Assembly (NCBI RefSeq): GCF_003086295.3
Contig: NC_092054.1
Span: 18,115,878 to 18,179,877, forward strand
Direction: 5' to 3'
From: Arachis hypogaea
Taxonomy: Eukaryota > Streptophyta > Magnoliopsida > Fabales > Fabaceae
DNA length: 64,000 nt
Shown here: one piece after another, positions 22,261 through 33,232 of the stretch
How positions within the stretch are numbered: position 1 is the first letter of the stretch
Layout of the letters: each line of letters begins with the position of its first letter
Translations under genes and position numbers: made by a program
The notes under the pieces: model-generated
Seen by the model: the letters and a program-made list of their open reading frames with translations, nothing else
What the model was told of the DNA's origin: nothing
The model's database searches: none

Positions 22261-24122
22261 TGGATAACGAAAATATCGAAGATGCTAATTTAGAAGATAG
22301 AACGAACGTCATACATGACTTAGAAATTCAAGTACATCAAGTCACTTCTACTGATGTATATCAACCTGAACCAATACAAATCTTAACTCGTGTCAGGGAA
22401 GAGTTAGAAAAGAGATAACATATTTGTGTCACATCTCTTACATGTGTTACGGTACATGCATTAGGCCTAGTCAAATTAATGACAAAAACTTGGAAAGAGA
22501 AAACAAGCGTGCTCAATTAATGATACAGTTATTGAAGTCTGACAAATGTTGAGATGTCATACGTATGAGTCTTGAAGCATTTTAACTGTTGTGTCAAAAG
22601 TTAAGAGGAACTGATAGAGTAAAGGATTCAACTCGATCTACGGTTGAAGAGCAAGTAGCTAAATTCTTACATATTATAAAGCACGATGTGAAAACTAGAA
22701 CCATGTCTTTCTTCTTTCACCGCTCAGGGGAGACAATTAGTCGCCACTTTCACAATGTCGTACATGCTATTCTATCGTTAGAGGGAGACTTCTTCAAGCA
22801 ACCGTCTGGTGAGGATGTTCCTTATGAAATACATGATAATAGTCAATTCTATCCGTTTTTTAAGGTACTAAGGGTTTGTTTGGGTGAGCTTCTAACAAAA
22901 GATCTTTTTCGAGTTATCTTTTTTTAAAAGATCTTATAGAGAAGTAAAAGTAATTTTATGTTTGGATATCTCATGTAAAAAGGTCTTTTTATCAATCAAT
23001 TATATTTGGGTATAACAATATAAAAGTACTTTTTTGTTTATTTATTACATGAAAAACATCTTTTTTTAAGGAAAAAAGATCTTTTAAAAAAAGATGTAAA
23101 TTACAGCTTCTCAAAAAAGATCTTTTTTTTATTTTACTAGTGCTTTTACTTTTACTACTAGAAATTTGCCAAACACGTTAAAAAATAAAAAAAGATCTTT
23201 TTTCATTGAAAAAAGATATTTTTTTAACAAAATAATGGCGCCCAAACATGCACTAACTCTTTCAATTTAGTTAGTGACATTTATGAAATAGTGTATGAAA
23301 TAATTACAAAATTGTTATGTTAATATGTCAATATACTTTCCAAACAAGGACTGCATTGGAGCCATAGATGGTACTCATAGCCGTGTGAAGGTATCAAGGG
23401 CGGAAGCCCCTCGTTTTCGGGAAAAAAAAGATCACCCCACACAAAATACTTTGCTGCCTATGTGTTTGATATGAAATTTACTTATGTTTTGTCTGGTTGG
23501 GAAGAAACTGCCTCTGACTCAAGAATTTTGAAAGATTCTTTAAGTAGGGAACATCCACTTCGAATATCCGAAGGTCTGTGCTAGTGTTATTTACGAAATC
23601 GTCTATATAAAGTTAAATTCATAGTCAAAGTATGCAATTCTTTAAATTTTTGTGTGTAACTGGTGTAGGAAAATACTATCTAGGTGATGCTGGATTTATG
23701 CTAAAGCCTGGGATACTGACACCATATAGAGGTGTTCGGTATCACTTGAAGAGTATTCAGTACGTGAGCCACAAAATTCCAAAGAATTATTCAACCACCG
23801 ACATTCTTCATTAAGAAAGGTCATCAAAAGATGTTTCGGAATTTTAAAGAAAAGATTCCCAATTATAGCCGGTGACACAGAATCTTATTATTCATTTGAA
23901 ATTATGCGAGACATTTTTTTGGCATGTTGCATACTACATAACTTTTTAATGGGTGTCGATGTTGATCAGTCTATAATTGATGCTGTTGATTGAGAATTGC
24001 TACAAGAACAAAGCATAGATAGATCACAATCAAATCAACCACGTGATGAGGAATATAGGCATGCATCGTTGTTAAGAGATAACATTGCATTCGAAATGTG
24101 GAATGTGTATCAATCATTATAG
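22261..24122 (+). pseudogene. HARBI1-type (PIF/Harbinger) DDE transposase, broken
   Basis: The N terminus reads MDNENIEDANLED. After stops comes EQVAKFLHIIKHDVKTRTMS, then RSGETISRHFHNVVHAIL, FKQPSGEDVPYEI and FYPFFK. An intron (22865-23348, holding a MITE) follows, then DCIGAIDGTHSRVKVSRAEA (first Asp of the triad in AIDGTH), HPTQN, and in a shifted frame YVFDMKFTYVLSGWEETASD (second Asp). Another intron (about 23574-23659) leads to GKYYLGDAGFMLKPGILTPY, then a frameshift, then RCFGILKKRFPII and LACCILHNFLMG. This is the typical order of plant HARBI1-like transposases, which cut and paste the element with the MYB-like partner. Stops near 22417, 22550 and 22581 and at least two frameshifts inactivate it. 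Confidence 0.93.
22871..23252 (+). mobile_element. MITE family A copy 2, in a transposase intron
   Basis: The ends AGGGTTTGTTTGGG and the complement of TGCATGTTTGGG are imperfect inverted repeats, flanked by CTA on both sides (22868-22870 and 23253-23255). The interior is AT-rich with repeated AAAAGATCTTTTT-like palindromes. It lies entirely inside the intron between the FYPFFK and DCIGAIDG exons. Confidence 0.85.
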
Positions 24123-24224
24123 GTGATAATGTTTCTTAAATGTGAATATGTATATATATGTATGTATAGTTTACACTCAGAATTGTTTGATTGAATTTTT
24201 TATTGGATTATTACAGGTTAGATA

Positions 24225-25423
24225 ATGCCGAATAAGGGAAATAAAACAGCAGAAGCTAATCAACCTTCGAAAGACAATTTAAGATGGTCTGATGATATGG
24301 ATGAAGTTTTGCTAAATGCATTAGCAGAGGAAGCATCGAAAGGTAATAGGCATGATGGCTCGTGGACAACTAAAGCATATGCCAATGTTGTGAAGACTTT
24401 GAGCATAGCAATAGGCCCTCACATAACAAAGAATCACATAAAGAATAGAATGAAGACATTGAAAGATCATTTTGCTGAGGCATATGACTTATTTCATCAC
24501 TTAAGTGGATTTGCATGGAATCCTGTAACTAGAAAGTTTGAAGCTGAAGAGGAAGTGTGGCAAGACTTCATTAAGGTATCTTAAACTTTGCTTTTATTAC
24601 TTATACTATTGATGAAGTTAGTCAATGAATAATTTCAACACTTGTTTATGTAGGAGAAACCACAAGCAGAAAAATAAAAAAAATGCAAATTAAGCATTAT
24701 GATACTTTGAAGGAGTTGTTCGGAGCTGATAGAGCTACTGGTAAAGGGGCTGCTATGTCACGAGAAAGGATTCAAGAAATTGATAGAGATCACATTGATT
24801 TGAATGACTCATTTGAAAATATTGAATTTTCTGACATAGATGTTATTATGGGACATGATACCCCAACGTTTTCTGCTAATTTAGATTCACCAAGTGCTCC
24901 TCATAGTCAACCAAATCAATTAGGTGGGACTTCAACGTCAAGAGAAACAAAGCGTAAGTCTCCTATAAATGATTTTTTGGAGGCACAATATGAGAAAGTT
25001 GCTTTGGAAATTACTACCATGGCTGATGCTGTCAAAGAGGGTACTTATCTGTCTAGCAAGCTACATGACGTAGCTCAGAGGCAGGTTGAATCAGCTGAGA
25101 GACAAGCTTCTATGGCTGAGAGGCAAGTTTCGGTTGCCGAAAAGCAAGTCTCGTTAATTGAAAGACAAGTTGCAATTGCTGAGAAAGGGTTGGCTATTAT
25201 GCAACAAAGTAGGCCTCGCCTTTATAGCGAATCAGATGTATGGGACATGTTGACTGAATTGGGACTGATAGGTTCAGCTCGGATGCAGTGTTATCAGTTT
25301 TTATGTGAAAATGAGCAGAAAAAGTGCCAAATTTTTGGGATCCCACCTGAAATGCGATTGGATGCTCTTTTTCATTTCATGACAGCTGCTGGTGTTCGCT
25401 TAGGAGATATGGTACTTTCATAA
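24225..25423 (+). pseudogene. MYB/SANT-like partner protein of PIF/Harbinger
   Basis: Exon 1 (24225-24575) gives a MYB/SANT-like domain: LRWSDDMDEVLLNALAEEAS, SWTTKAYANVVKTL, NHIKNRMKTLKDHFAEAYDL, SGFAWNPVTRKFEAEEEVW. After an intron (about 24576-24653) the frame resumes as EKPQAEK with a stop where the family has Trp and a frameshift, then HYDTLKELFGADRATGKGA. The C-terminal part is an open frame (24683-25423) with a Ser/Pro-rich linker, a five-fold 7-residue repeat (25079-25183) and a conserved-looking end, RMQCYQFLCENEQKKCQIFG. In this superfamily the MYB-like protein binds DNA and helps the transposase reach the element ends (established for the family). It lies 102 bp downstream of the transposase stop, same strand. 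Confidence 0.9.
25079..25183 (+). repeat. Five 21-bp coding repeats (heptad repeat)
   Basis: The translated units are RQVESAE, RQASMAE, RQVSVAE, KQVSLIE and RQVAIAE, each exactly seven residues. This fits a coiled-coil heptad with hydrophobic residues at fixed positions and would be a dimerisation segment (inference). Confidence 0.9.
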
Positions 25424-26583
25424 ATCATTAACTATTACAGGTATAACTTTTATACGCACTTAATTTCTGATTAATTTGAGGTTATTGCTTTCATTAATTG
25501 ATTACGGGTTTCTGAGTGTCATATACTATGGGTATATCTTCATGTATTTAAAGAAGATATCATTTTCTGTTTTATTTATGTTAACCATGGTTGGAAATCA
25601 CTTTATGTATATATACTTTGAGATTGATTGGTTGTTTAAATAGAAAGACATCGATAAAATAGATTATCATGATCAACTTTGATCTTTGAATTAATTTGTC
25701 TTTGTTGTATATGCTCGTGCATGAATCATAACTTGAAAATGTTTGGGAACAAGAAGTACACTGCTTAGTATAAGTAAAAATCGATCATGTGTTAATATTT
25801 GTGACTCGGAGAAACTTTATTTTTTTGAAGTAGATGGGTACAGATGGCTCAAGCTATGTAGAATTGATTTTTTGGAAGTAGGCGATGTCACTGACCATGA
25901 AAAATTACCCTTTTGAAAAGTGTTGTCTGATGATAAAATGTACTCTCTAGAAATTCTTTTGGTTATTACTTTTTTAGCGTTTTGTTATATGTTTATAAAA
26001 ATTGTATATGATTTTTGGTCGCACGTACTTGAAAAGAAATGTTACCAACTTTTAATAATATTTTATTTTGTAAATACAATTTAGTGAAACTTTTTTTTAA
26101 ATATGCTTAAAGAGATTAATGATGTAAAGTATGAGTAGTTTTTATTATTCTTTTACGAGATTATTTATTTATATATTTTTAAAAAGAATGATATATATTT
26201 TTATTTATGACATTAAAAGATAATAGAAAAGAATAAATTCATAAAAATAAATTCAAAAAAATATTATCTTTAATAAAAAAACACGTTAAAATTTTGAAAT
26301 ATAATTTGGATAATTTTTTTATTAGAAAAATAAATTAAATACATTGGTATATTATAATTTATATATAATATAAAGAAGGGTATTAATGTAATTTTATTTG
26401 GTTATGATTTTCTCTTTTTTTACTTTTTCTTTCATCCAAACACAAAAAAAAAATTCTTCTATTTTCTTTTCATCTATTTTCTCTTCATTCAAACAACATA
26501 TAAAAAAAAATCAACTTTTTCTTTCATTTTCTTTCCTTCCATTTTCTTTCCTCTCTTTTTTCATCTTTCATCCAAACAAAGTT
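25424..26583 (+). other. PIF/Harbinger 3' region, non-coding
   Basis: AT-rich and without coding similarity. The last 180 bp are pyrimidine-rich with repeated TTTTCTTTC and CATCCAAACA motifs that complement the left end (GGAAAG, TGTTTGG), forming the subterminal inverted repeats of the element. Confidence 0.55.
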
Positions 26584-26586
26584 TAA

Positions 26587-26772
26587 AGCTATGAACATCT
26601 TCTATAATAGTCAATCAACAATATATATTTCATCTAATCTAAACAAACACATAAAAGTGAATTATCATGTAGTGATGAACAAACTTCAAGAGGTGCTGAT
26701 TCATTTACTTTCTATTTCGACACATGAGCAAATAGCTTATCTTCTCACAAAACCACTTACTCCTCAGTCACG
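26587..26772 (+). pseudogene. Copia RNase H relic (C-terminal part)
   Basis: After the PIF insertion the frame reads AMNIFYNSQSTIYISSN, then HIKVNYHVVMNKLQE and STHEQIAYLLTKPLTPQSRV. This matches the copia C terminus (DNQSALHLA..., KHIEVDYHFVREKV..., STKEQIADIFTKPL). It joins 8411 in frame and ends at the 3' LTR. Confidence 0.9.
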
Positions 26773-26974
26773 TGTATAGTGTAAGTTAGAAGTTATTAGA
26801 GTTAGTTAGGGCTGTTAGAGTTAGAATTCACATAGTGCAGTAATTAGTGTGAGTAATTTAGTATATATACATGTGAGTGGTACTGTTGTAAGTGTGATTC
26901 ACCATTCTTGTTATTCAGTTCAAATCGCTAGCTTCTTTTCTTCTGATTTCTGAGTTATTAGGGTGTTTTTGCCA
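26773..26974 (+). repeat. Copia 3' LTR
   Basis: Starts TGTATAGTGTAAGTTAG and ends TGTTTTTGCCA. It is the direct partner of 3612-3837, 23 kb away because of the nested insertions. Confidence 0.75.
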
Positions 26975-27005
26975 CTTTACCATATGTATATAATTTTTTA
27001 ACTGA

Positions 27006-27011
<6 letters not shown>

Positions 27012-27062
<51 letters not shown>
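27012..27062. repeat. (AT)n microsatellite
   Basis: About 25 uninterrupted AT units. Confidence 0.97.
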
Positions 27063-27063
<1 letters not shown>

Positions 27064-27228
27064 CATTCTGATTGACGAGTATATCAAATAATTTGATATT
27101 TTATTGTTTTGTACGTACTAATAGAAGTATAAAGCATTATAACAACAATATTTGAAATATTAAATATTTTAAATTAAAGAAAAAAGTTATAACAATGAGG
27201 TCAGATTAGCACATTCCAAAGAGAAAGA

Positions 27229-27244
27229 GGGGGGGGGGGGGGGG
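27229..27244 (+). repeat. 16-base G homopolymer
   Basis: Sixteen consecutive G after AGAAAGA, in otherwise AT-rich DNA. Such a run can form a quadruplex and is also prone to length errors in assembly. Confidence 0.9.
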
Positions 27245-27439
27245 AGTAGACCACTACAATAAAATGTGAAAAGAATTTCGAAAGAATGAAACGATAAAAA
27301 ATTCCCACTAAAAATAGTTAAAGTTAACAAAATTATCCACATGTCATTTTTGTCCCAAGCTTATTAACATAAAATGTTGATGTGGTATACAAACTAAGTT
27401 TGGCATCCCATCACTTGCGTTAGTCATGTCATAAATGAG

Positions 27440-28000
27440 TTACAGATGATTTATTTTGTCAAATTTTTACTATTTTTTTAAATAAAAAAGTATAAATAAT
27501 TATTTTTATATGCAGTCAATTGGATAATTTAGTAGTCTATTTTTAAAACAATCTGATCTTAAAATTTAAAAAAATTAAGGATCTGTTTAATTAGTTTGTG
27601 TTTTTATTTTTCTGTTTTTATTTTTAGCATTTTCTATTTTTCAGATTTTATAAAAAAAAAGTGAAAACAAGAAGTAAAAAGAAAAAATAAGATTTAATTT
27701 TATTATTTTTACTGTTTTTATTTTTTTTATAAAATTTAAAAAATAAAAAACACTAAAAATAAAAACAGAAAATAAAAATGTAAACCAAACACCGTCTAAA
27801 TTTACACTAAAGAAACAGGCGCCCTCCCATTCTAGCTCCTTACGCCACAACCTTCCCTCCAACTCCTCTCGCTGCGCCACCACGTCCTTTGCGTCCAATT
27901 CTTCTCACCACGATTCCAAGCCATTTTCATCTAACTTCTCTCGCTGCAACGTTGCATCCTCCGCATGCAAAATTGTTTTAGAAAGTATCTTGTTGCTTTA
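27440..28000 (+). repeat. Dispersed repeat with GC-rich core, related to 59056-59340
   Basis: The left part (GTATAAATAATTATTTTTAT, then ATGCAGTCAATTGGATAATT) and the right part (CCTTCCCTCCAACTCCTCTC, then GCTGCGCCACCACGTCC) match, in the same order, the element at 59056-59741. A MITE at 27581-27797 splits it. It is probably a non-autonomous Mutator-like element with captured GC-rich sequence (inference); its ends are not defined here. Confidence 0.5.
27581..27797. mobile_element. Foldback MITE
   Basis: The left arm GTTTGTGTTTTTATTTTTCT pairs with the complement of the right arm ending at 27797 (AAAAATAAAAACAGAAAATA, then CAAACACCG). AT-rich and non-coding. The target duplication is unclear. 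Confidence 0.6.
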
Positions 28001-28960
28001 ATTTTTTAGGAATTTTTTTTCTCAATATCAAAATATTCTTTTGAAATCTATTTTGATAGTTTACTCGGAAAAAAAAGAATCGAATCTCACTGTAGAGCTA
28101 ATAAAATATTTGTATAATGTGTACAATGGGCTATTTATTTGGCTCAATATAAATTAAAAAATGAATATTCAAGATAAAATACTACTAATTTCTCAAACAC
28201 AATACACCTATACTATCTAGAATAATCATCCGGTACTAGAAATAATAAACATATGATATCCTACTGAATCGAACATTCCTAAATTTCCATTGTACATATT
28301 ATACAGATACTCCATTGGCTCTCTATACTTTTTCAAAAGAATCATATGTCGGTATGTCTTCAAAGACGCATATTGAATTTCTCAAAGCAATTTCACAAAT
28401 CCCATATAGATAAATTATCGTTGACCTTGTTTAATTTAAGTAGACGGGATTGCTATGGTACCTTTTAGCATTGTAGTATGTGTCTTATGGTGTGGGGTTA
28501 AAATTTTTTTACATATTTCATTGATTTTGTTATAATAAATAAAAGAATTTGGTGAATATTAATGTAAATGTCGTAATATCCTTTCAATAGCAATTACAAA
28601 TTAATTTATGAACAGGTACAAAAAAAATTATTTTTAGTTAATTAATGTTAGATCATTTTTATTATAAAATTATTTTTTTAATTCTTATTTTTTGAAAATT
28701 TTAAAATTTAGTTCTTATAATTTACAGTTTAAAATTTAATATTTAAAATTTAAAATTAAAAATTTAGTATATAAAATTTAGAGGAATCGATGAATGACCG
28801 GCCATGGTGATTGGTGGTGGCGGTAAGTGACTAGTAAAAAATGATGAAACTGTGGTATTAAGGAAAAAAAGAGAAATAAATAAAAAAGAGTAAAGGTAAT
28901 TTTAAAAAAAATTTGCGAGTGAGTGAGGTTATTTTTTTTCTGACTCAATAGTCTAGAAAA
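28001..28960. other. AT-rich spacer, nothing recognised
   Basis: No supported ORF, terminal repeat or similarity. A short minus-strand open frame at 28778-28972 is low-complexity. Confidence 0.55.
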
Positions 28961-29392
28961 TAGGAGTGACAATTGCTAGAGTAGAGTAGGTTTGGATTTA
29001 ACACTAACTCTACTCGCAAGTTGAGAATTTTATATAAATTCAACTATATCCTGCTCGAAGATTGAAAATATTCCAACTTTAATTTTATTCGATTTTTACT
29101 TGTGGGTACTCAACTCTATCTGCGGGATAACAAAAAGATGCAATATTATTATATAACTTGATGATAATTTAAAATAAAACTGTCTTTTATATAAAAAAAA
29201 ATATCAAATTATCAATTAATGATTTTTTTATTGACTAAAGATTTTTTGTATTTAGTGAAAAATTTTTAGTTCGACGAGTTGAAAGTTAACTCAAATCCTA
29301 CCCGCACTCTATCCTATCCGTTGTAAATCGAGTTAACAATTCTATCCGACTAAATTGGATATTCGTGGATAAAATACATATTATCATCCCTA
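28961..29392. mobile_element. hAT-like MITE
   Basis: The left end TAGGAGTGACAAT and the complement of the right end, TAGGGATGATAAT, are imperfect inverted repeats of the TAGGGRTGAYAAT type seen in plant hAT MITEs. The subterminal TACTCG-rich stretches also pair. No convincing 8-bp duplication remains. Confidence 0.6.
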
Positions 29393-29490
29393 ATAGGAGA
29401 CCCATTTTAAATATTTGCTTAGGTTGGCTAGTTATATTGGCTCCAAAATCCACAAGAAGGCTAATTATCCAACAAGTGAAATATTTATAA

Positions 29491-29600
29491 TGTGTTTATT
29501 TTGTATTTTTATTTTCAGTATTTTTATTTTTTGAAATTTAAAAAAAATGATTTTGCAACTTTTTTTATAAAAATTTAAAAATACAAAATAAAAACACAAA
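29491..29600. mobile_element. Small foldback (about 110 bp)
   Basis: TGTGTTTATTTTGTATTTTT at the left pairs with AAAAATACAAAATAAAAACA at the right. It resembles the arms of the MITE at 27581-27797, so the two may be related. Confidence 0.5.
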
Positions 29601-29605
29601 CTAGA

Positions 29606-30541
29606 AATTAAAAAAACCGCATATTATTGCAAAATATGAAACAATTCTCCGTTCTAATTAACCATCCTGGGCAAAAAAAATGGAAAAAAAAAAAGTGAAA
29701 TATATATAGAAAAGAATGCCATGTCTCTCAAATAGCATGCACATACATACGTGCAACAATTTCCTAGTACCACTCTTTCATATATTTTTATTATGACATA
29801 TAAATCTAGAAGGTGAAGAAAGTAGGAAACATACATACATACAATGTACTAAAGAACCTCAAACGAACATTCACTTCCTTAATTCTTGTGAACGTGTGGG
29901 ATCACATACATGCATGCATTTAACCAAAAAAAGACTCCAAAGTTTTGTACTTTGTTCTACATGACTTGAAGTTCCAAGATTTTCTTTTTTCACTTTGAAA
30001 AAGTGATAGATTATTACTAGTGTCATGATTATGTAACCCTCTATTTTGCACCCAACACAACGGACAACAACAAAAGCCACCCCAAACTCTTTATTCCCAA
30101 AGAGCTGAAAAAAGCCATCAAAGGTTGCTTCAAATCTTAGTGTGGCGGCAAACTTTGCCTCTCAACCAATCATCAAAACTAGATATGTCATTCATTACTC
30201 CTTTAAACATAACGATAATGACAAGTTGTTATGCTTTAAAAGAATTAGTATATTTAATTTTTGATGTGCTAATTAATAATATAAAATATTAAATAAAGTA
30301 TAATTTTAGTCTTTTAACATTTGAGCTAAGTTATAATTTTGTCGCTAACATTTGAAACGTTTTATATATGTTTATCCTAAATAATTTATTTCATTTTATT
30401 TTAGTTTTTAAGTCAATTTTTTTTTTTTCAATCAGTATCCTTTCTTCCATTATATTTTTTCTAGAAAATGACAAAAATCGTAATTATAGTAGTCATTATT
30501 AGTGGTGGTTAGTGATAGGAGAATAGAAGATAGAAGAATAT
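29606..30541. other. Spacer, nothing recognised
   Basis: Short open frames on the minus strand (29654-29836, 29871-30080) show no motif and are probably chance. Confidence 0.5.
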
Positions 30542-30544
30542 TAA

Positions 30545-32157
30545 GAGCACCTACAATGGTGAGTTCCTCTTTCACTTTTTTCTGACACATAGGAACTCTA
30601 ACCATTGGAGGAGAGAAGGAATGGTTTCCGTACGGGTCTTAAGGTGAGGGAGTCCCTCTAAACAGGGACTCAAGTTAACCAATAATAATTTGTCATTTGG
30701 CAAGTTATTTTAAAAAAATAATAATATAAAATCTAAAATAATTAAATAATTATATTAAATAATGAAATAATAATTAAATTAGTAATAATTATAATAAAAA
30801 TTATATTAAATAATAATATTTTTATTTAATTAATAATTTATATTAATTATTTAATATCATAATTAATTAGATTAAATAATCAAATTTTTATTTAATTAAT
30901 AATTTATATTAATTATTTATATCATAATTAATATTGAATATTATTTATATTATTATATTAAATTATAATTAATTAAATTTACTTACATTAAAAAATAAAT
31001 TTAATTTTTACACCTTACAAAATAATTTTTAGTTGAGTTAGTTATTTTTATTTTTAAAATTTAAAATGCTAACGATATTATTAAAATTAACAATTGTAAA
31101 CACAAAACTATAAATTAGTGTAATCCCGAATTATATATTGTGTATTATTATTATTATATATGAATTTATTTAATATTAATATCTATTAATAGTGAATTAT
31201 TTTTAAATTTATAAATTTAAATAATATTATTAAAAAAATCAATTACATTAATTTTAAGTATTTTAATTAATTAATTAAGTGGAACCACAACAGGAACTAA
31301 AGTTAGTTCCTCCTAATAGAGAAGAGAGAGATGCTTTGAGTTCCTATTTACCGTTTATAACACAAAAGCTGATGTGGAGTTACTTTTTATGACAGGTGGG
31401 TCATAAATAGGAACTGAGATGAGTTCCCTACTGGAGATGGTTAGTAGGGAACTCATTTCAGTCCCTATTTATGGTCCACCTGTCATAAAAAGTGACTTCA
31501 CATCAGATTTTGCGTCGTAACCAATAAATAGGAACTCAATGAATCTCTCTCTTCTCCATCAGAAGGAACTAACTTTAATCCCTATTGTGGTCCCACCTAA
31601 TTAATTAATTAAGTAATTAAAATTAATAGAATTATTTTTTTTATAATAATATTATTTAAATTTATAAATTCAAAATAATTCAATATTATAAAATATTAAA
31701 ATAAATAACTTAAATTTGATTAGTATTTTAAATTTTATAAATAAAAATAAATAATCCAACAAAAAATTATTTTATAATATATAAAAATTAAATTTATTTT
31801 TTATGTAAAATAAATTTAATTAATTATGATTTAATATAACAATATAAATAATATTTGATATTGATTTAACATAATTATTTATATTAATTATAATTTAATA
31901 TAACTAATTATTAAATAATTAATATAAATAATTAATTAAATAGATATATAAGTATTTAATATATATATTTAATATATTTTTTATTTTTTTTATTAATTTA
32001 CCACATGGCATGATTTTATTGGTTGTTACAAGTCTCTGCTTAGAGGAACTCTCAACCTTGATCCTCGTGAAGAGCCCTCTTTTCCTTTTCACTCCAATGG
32101 TAATTGAGTCCCCATATGTCAGAAGAGAAACTCTATTTCTTAGCATTGGAGTTGCTC
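30545..32157. mobile_element. Large near-palindromic foldback element (1.6 kb)
   Basis: The outer ends GAGCACCTACAATGG and the complement GAGCAACTCCAATGC are inverted repeats flanked by TAA (30542-30544 and 32158-32160), a PIF/Tourist-like 3-bp duplication. The arms stay complementary towards the centre, where GAGTTCCCTACT (about 31421) faces AGTAGGGAACTC (about 31443) around a loop of about 10 bases. The middle of each arm is very AT-rich. Non-coding. Confidence 0.85.
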
Positions 32158-32160
32158 TAA

Positions 32161-33019
32161 GAGAAACAAGAGGATAATAAATTAATAATAATAGAGAAAA
32201 AACAAGTATTTTTGAAAAAAAAGTTTTAATTTTGACCAAAGAATAAAATTAATAGAACAAATAAAATAAAATATTTTAAATATTAAAGACAAAATTAAAA
32301 TTTAATAAAAATATTAGAAACTAAAATAATTATTTACCCGTAAAATATTCCATATTGTTCTTGAATTAATTTATTTGCTTAAATGATCATTCATTTAATA
32401 TGTGTCGAATATTATTATTTTGCTGATATAAATTATATAATTATATTATGTGTATAATAAAATCAGCTACTAAAATTAATCATTAATATAAAATATATGT
32501 TAGAATATAAAATACATATTAAAAATAAAATAAATAATACATGTATTTATATACAAATATATAATGATTAATTTTAATTGTTATTTTAAATTTTTAGTGT
32601 ATAAATAACGTTTTTGTAGTCACAAAAAAAATAGCGTTTTTGTAAATTATAACATTTATTTACACTATTATTGATGCTAAAGCATTACAAAATATTTACG
32701 TGTCTTAAGCATAGAGAAAAACAAAACATGATTTGTGTTTAATTAAGTTCCTCTCTTTTTGGGTCTTGTCAAGAAGGGTGGAATAAAGTGAGAGAAACCC
32801 TTTTCTTCTGCTAGTGGAAAACTCTTTTTGTTTTTTTCTTTCCATATGGAACATTGCATGGGAAGAGGGTAACTGCTTGATTCCATATTTGAAACCTTTA
32901 ATTTAAGAAAAAATCTTACTTCTTAAGGAATTGTGACATATATGGAATTCGGAATTTTATTCGTTTCAAGTATTTGGGAGTCGTAGTTCTTGAGCATGAG
33001 GGAGAAAAAAAAAGCACAC

Positions 33020-33053
<34 letters not shown>

Positions 33054-33232
33054 GCCATTCTCATCACTAGCTAGGTATATATTCATGCATTGTGATATTT
33101 TTGTGACTATCAAAATAATGGTTACATATGTGTAAACTTCTGGGTTAATAATATCATCCATTATGGCTATAATTTTATTAACAGTAGTACTACATTATCA
33201 GTAAATATATTATTTTGGGATTTATATTTATA
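32161..33232. other. AT-rich spacer, nothing recognised
   Basis: No supported gene. It includes a (CATA)n microsatellite at 33019-33048. Confidence 0.5.
33019..33048. repeat. (CATA)n microsatellite
   Basis: About seven CATA units following a short (CA)n run. Confidence 0.9.

Larger units (their letters stand above)
8412..26583 (+). mobile_element. PIF/Harbinger DNA transposon
   Basis: Termini CACACTGTTTGG at 8412 and the complement of AACTTTGTTTGG at 26583 are short imperfect inverted repeats. The flanks are TAA at 8409-8411 and 26584-26586, the 3-bp duplication typical of this superfamily. Excising the element and one TAA joins copia codons in frame. Internal genes are a HARBI1-type DDE transposase (22261-24122) and a MYB/SANT-like protein (24225-25423), the usual two-gene set. 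Without the nested gypsy element it would be about 6.6 kb. Confidence 0.88.
3612..26974 (+). mobile_element. Ty1/copia retrotransposon, heavily nested (composite)
   Basis: Two direct repeats of about 200-225 bp, both starting TGTATAGTGTAAGTTAG and ending TTTTGCCA or TCTTGCCA, bound copia polymerase relics in the same orientation. The internal region is split by a CACTA element at 5200-8041 and a PIF/Harbinger element at 8412-26583. Joining across these restores a continuous copia reverse transcriptase/RNase H sequence. Gag and integrase are missing, so this is an internally deleted old copy. The shared flank CAGTCACG before both repeats makes the exact 5' boundary uncertain by a few bases. 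Confidence 0.8.
26975..27439. other. AT-rich spacer with simple repeats
   Basis: No coding or transposon signature. It holds an (AT)n tract and a 16-base G run listed separately. Confidence 0.6.

Noticed and set aside
29654..30080. Two minus-strand frames with hydrophobic stretches
   Set aside because: Short, AT-driven composition, with no start context or family resemblance.
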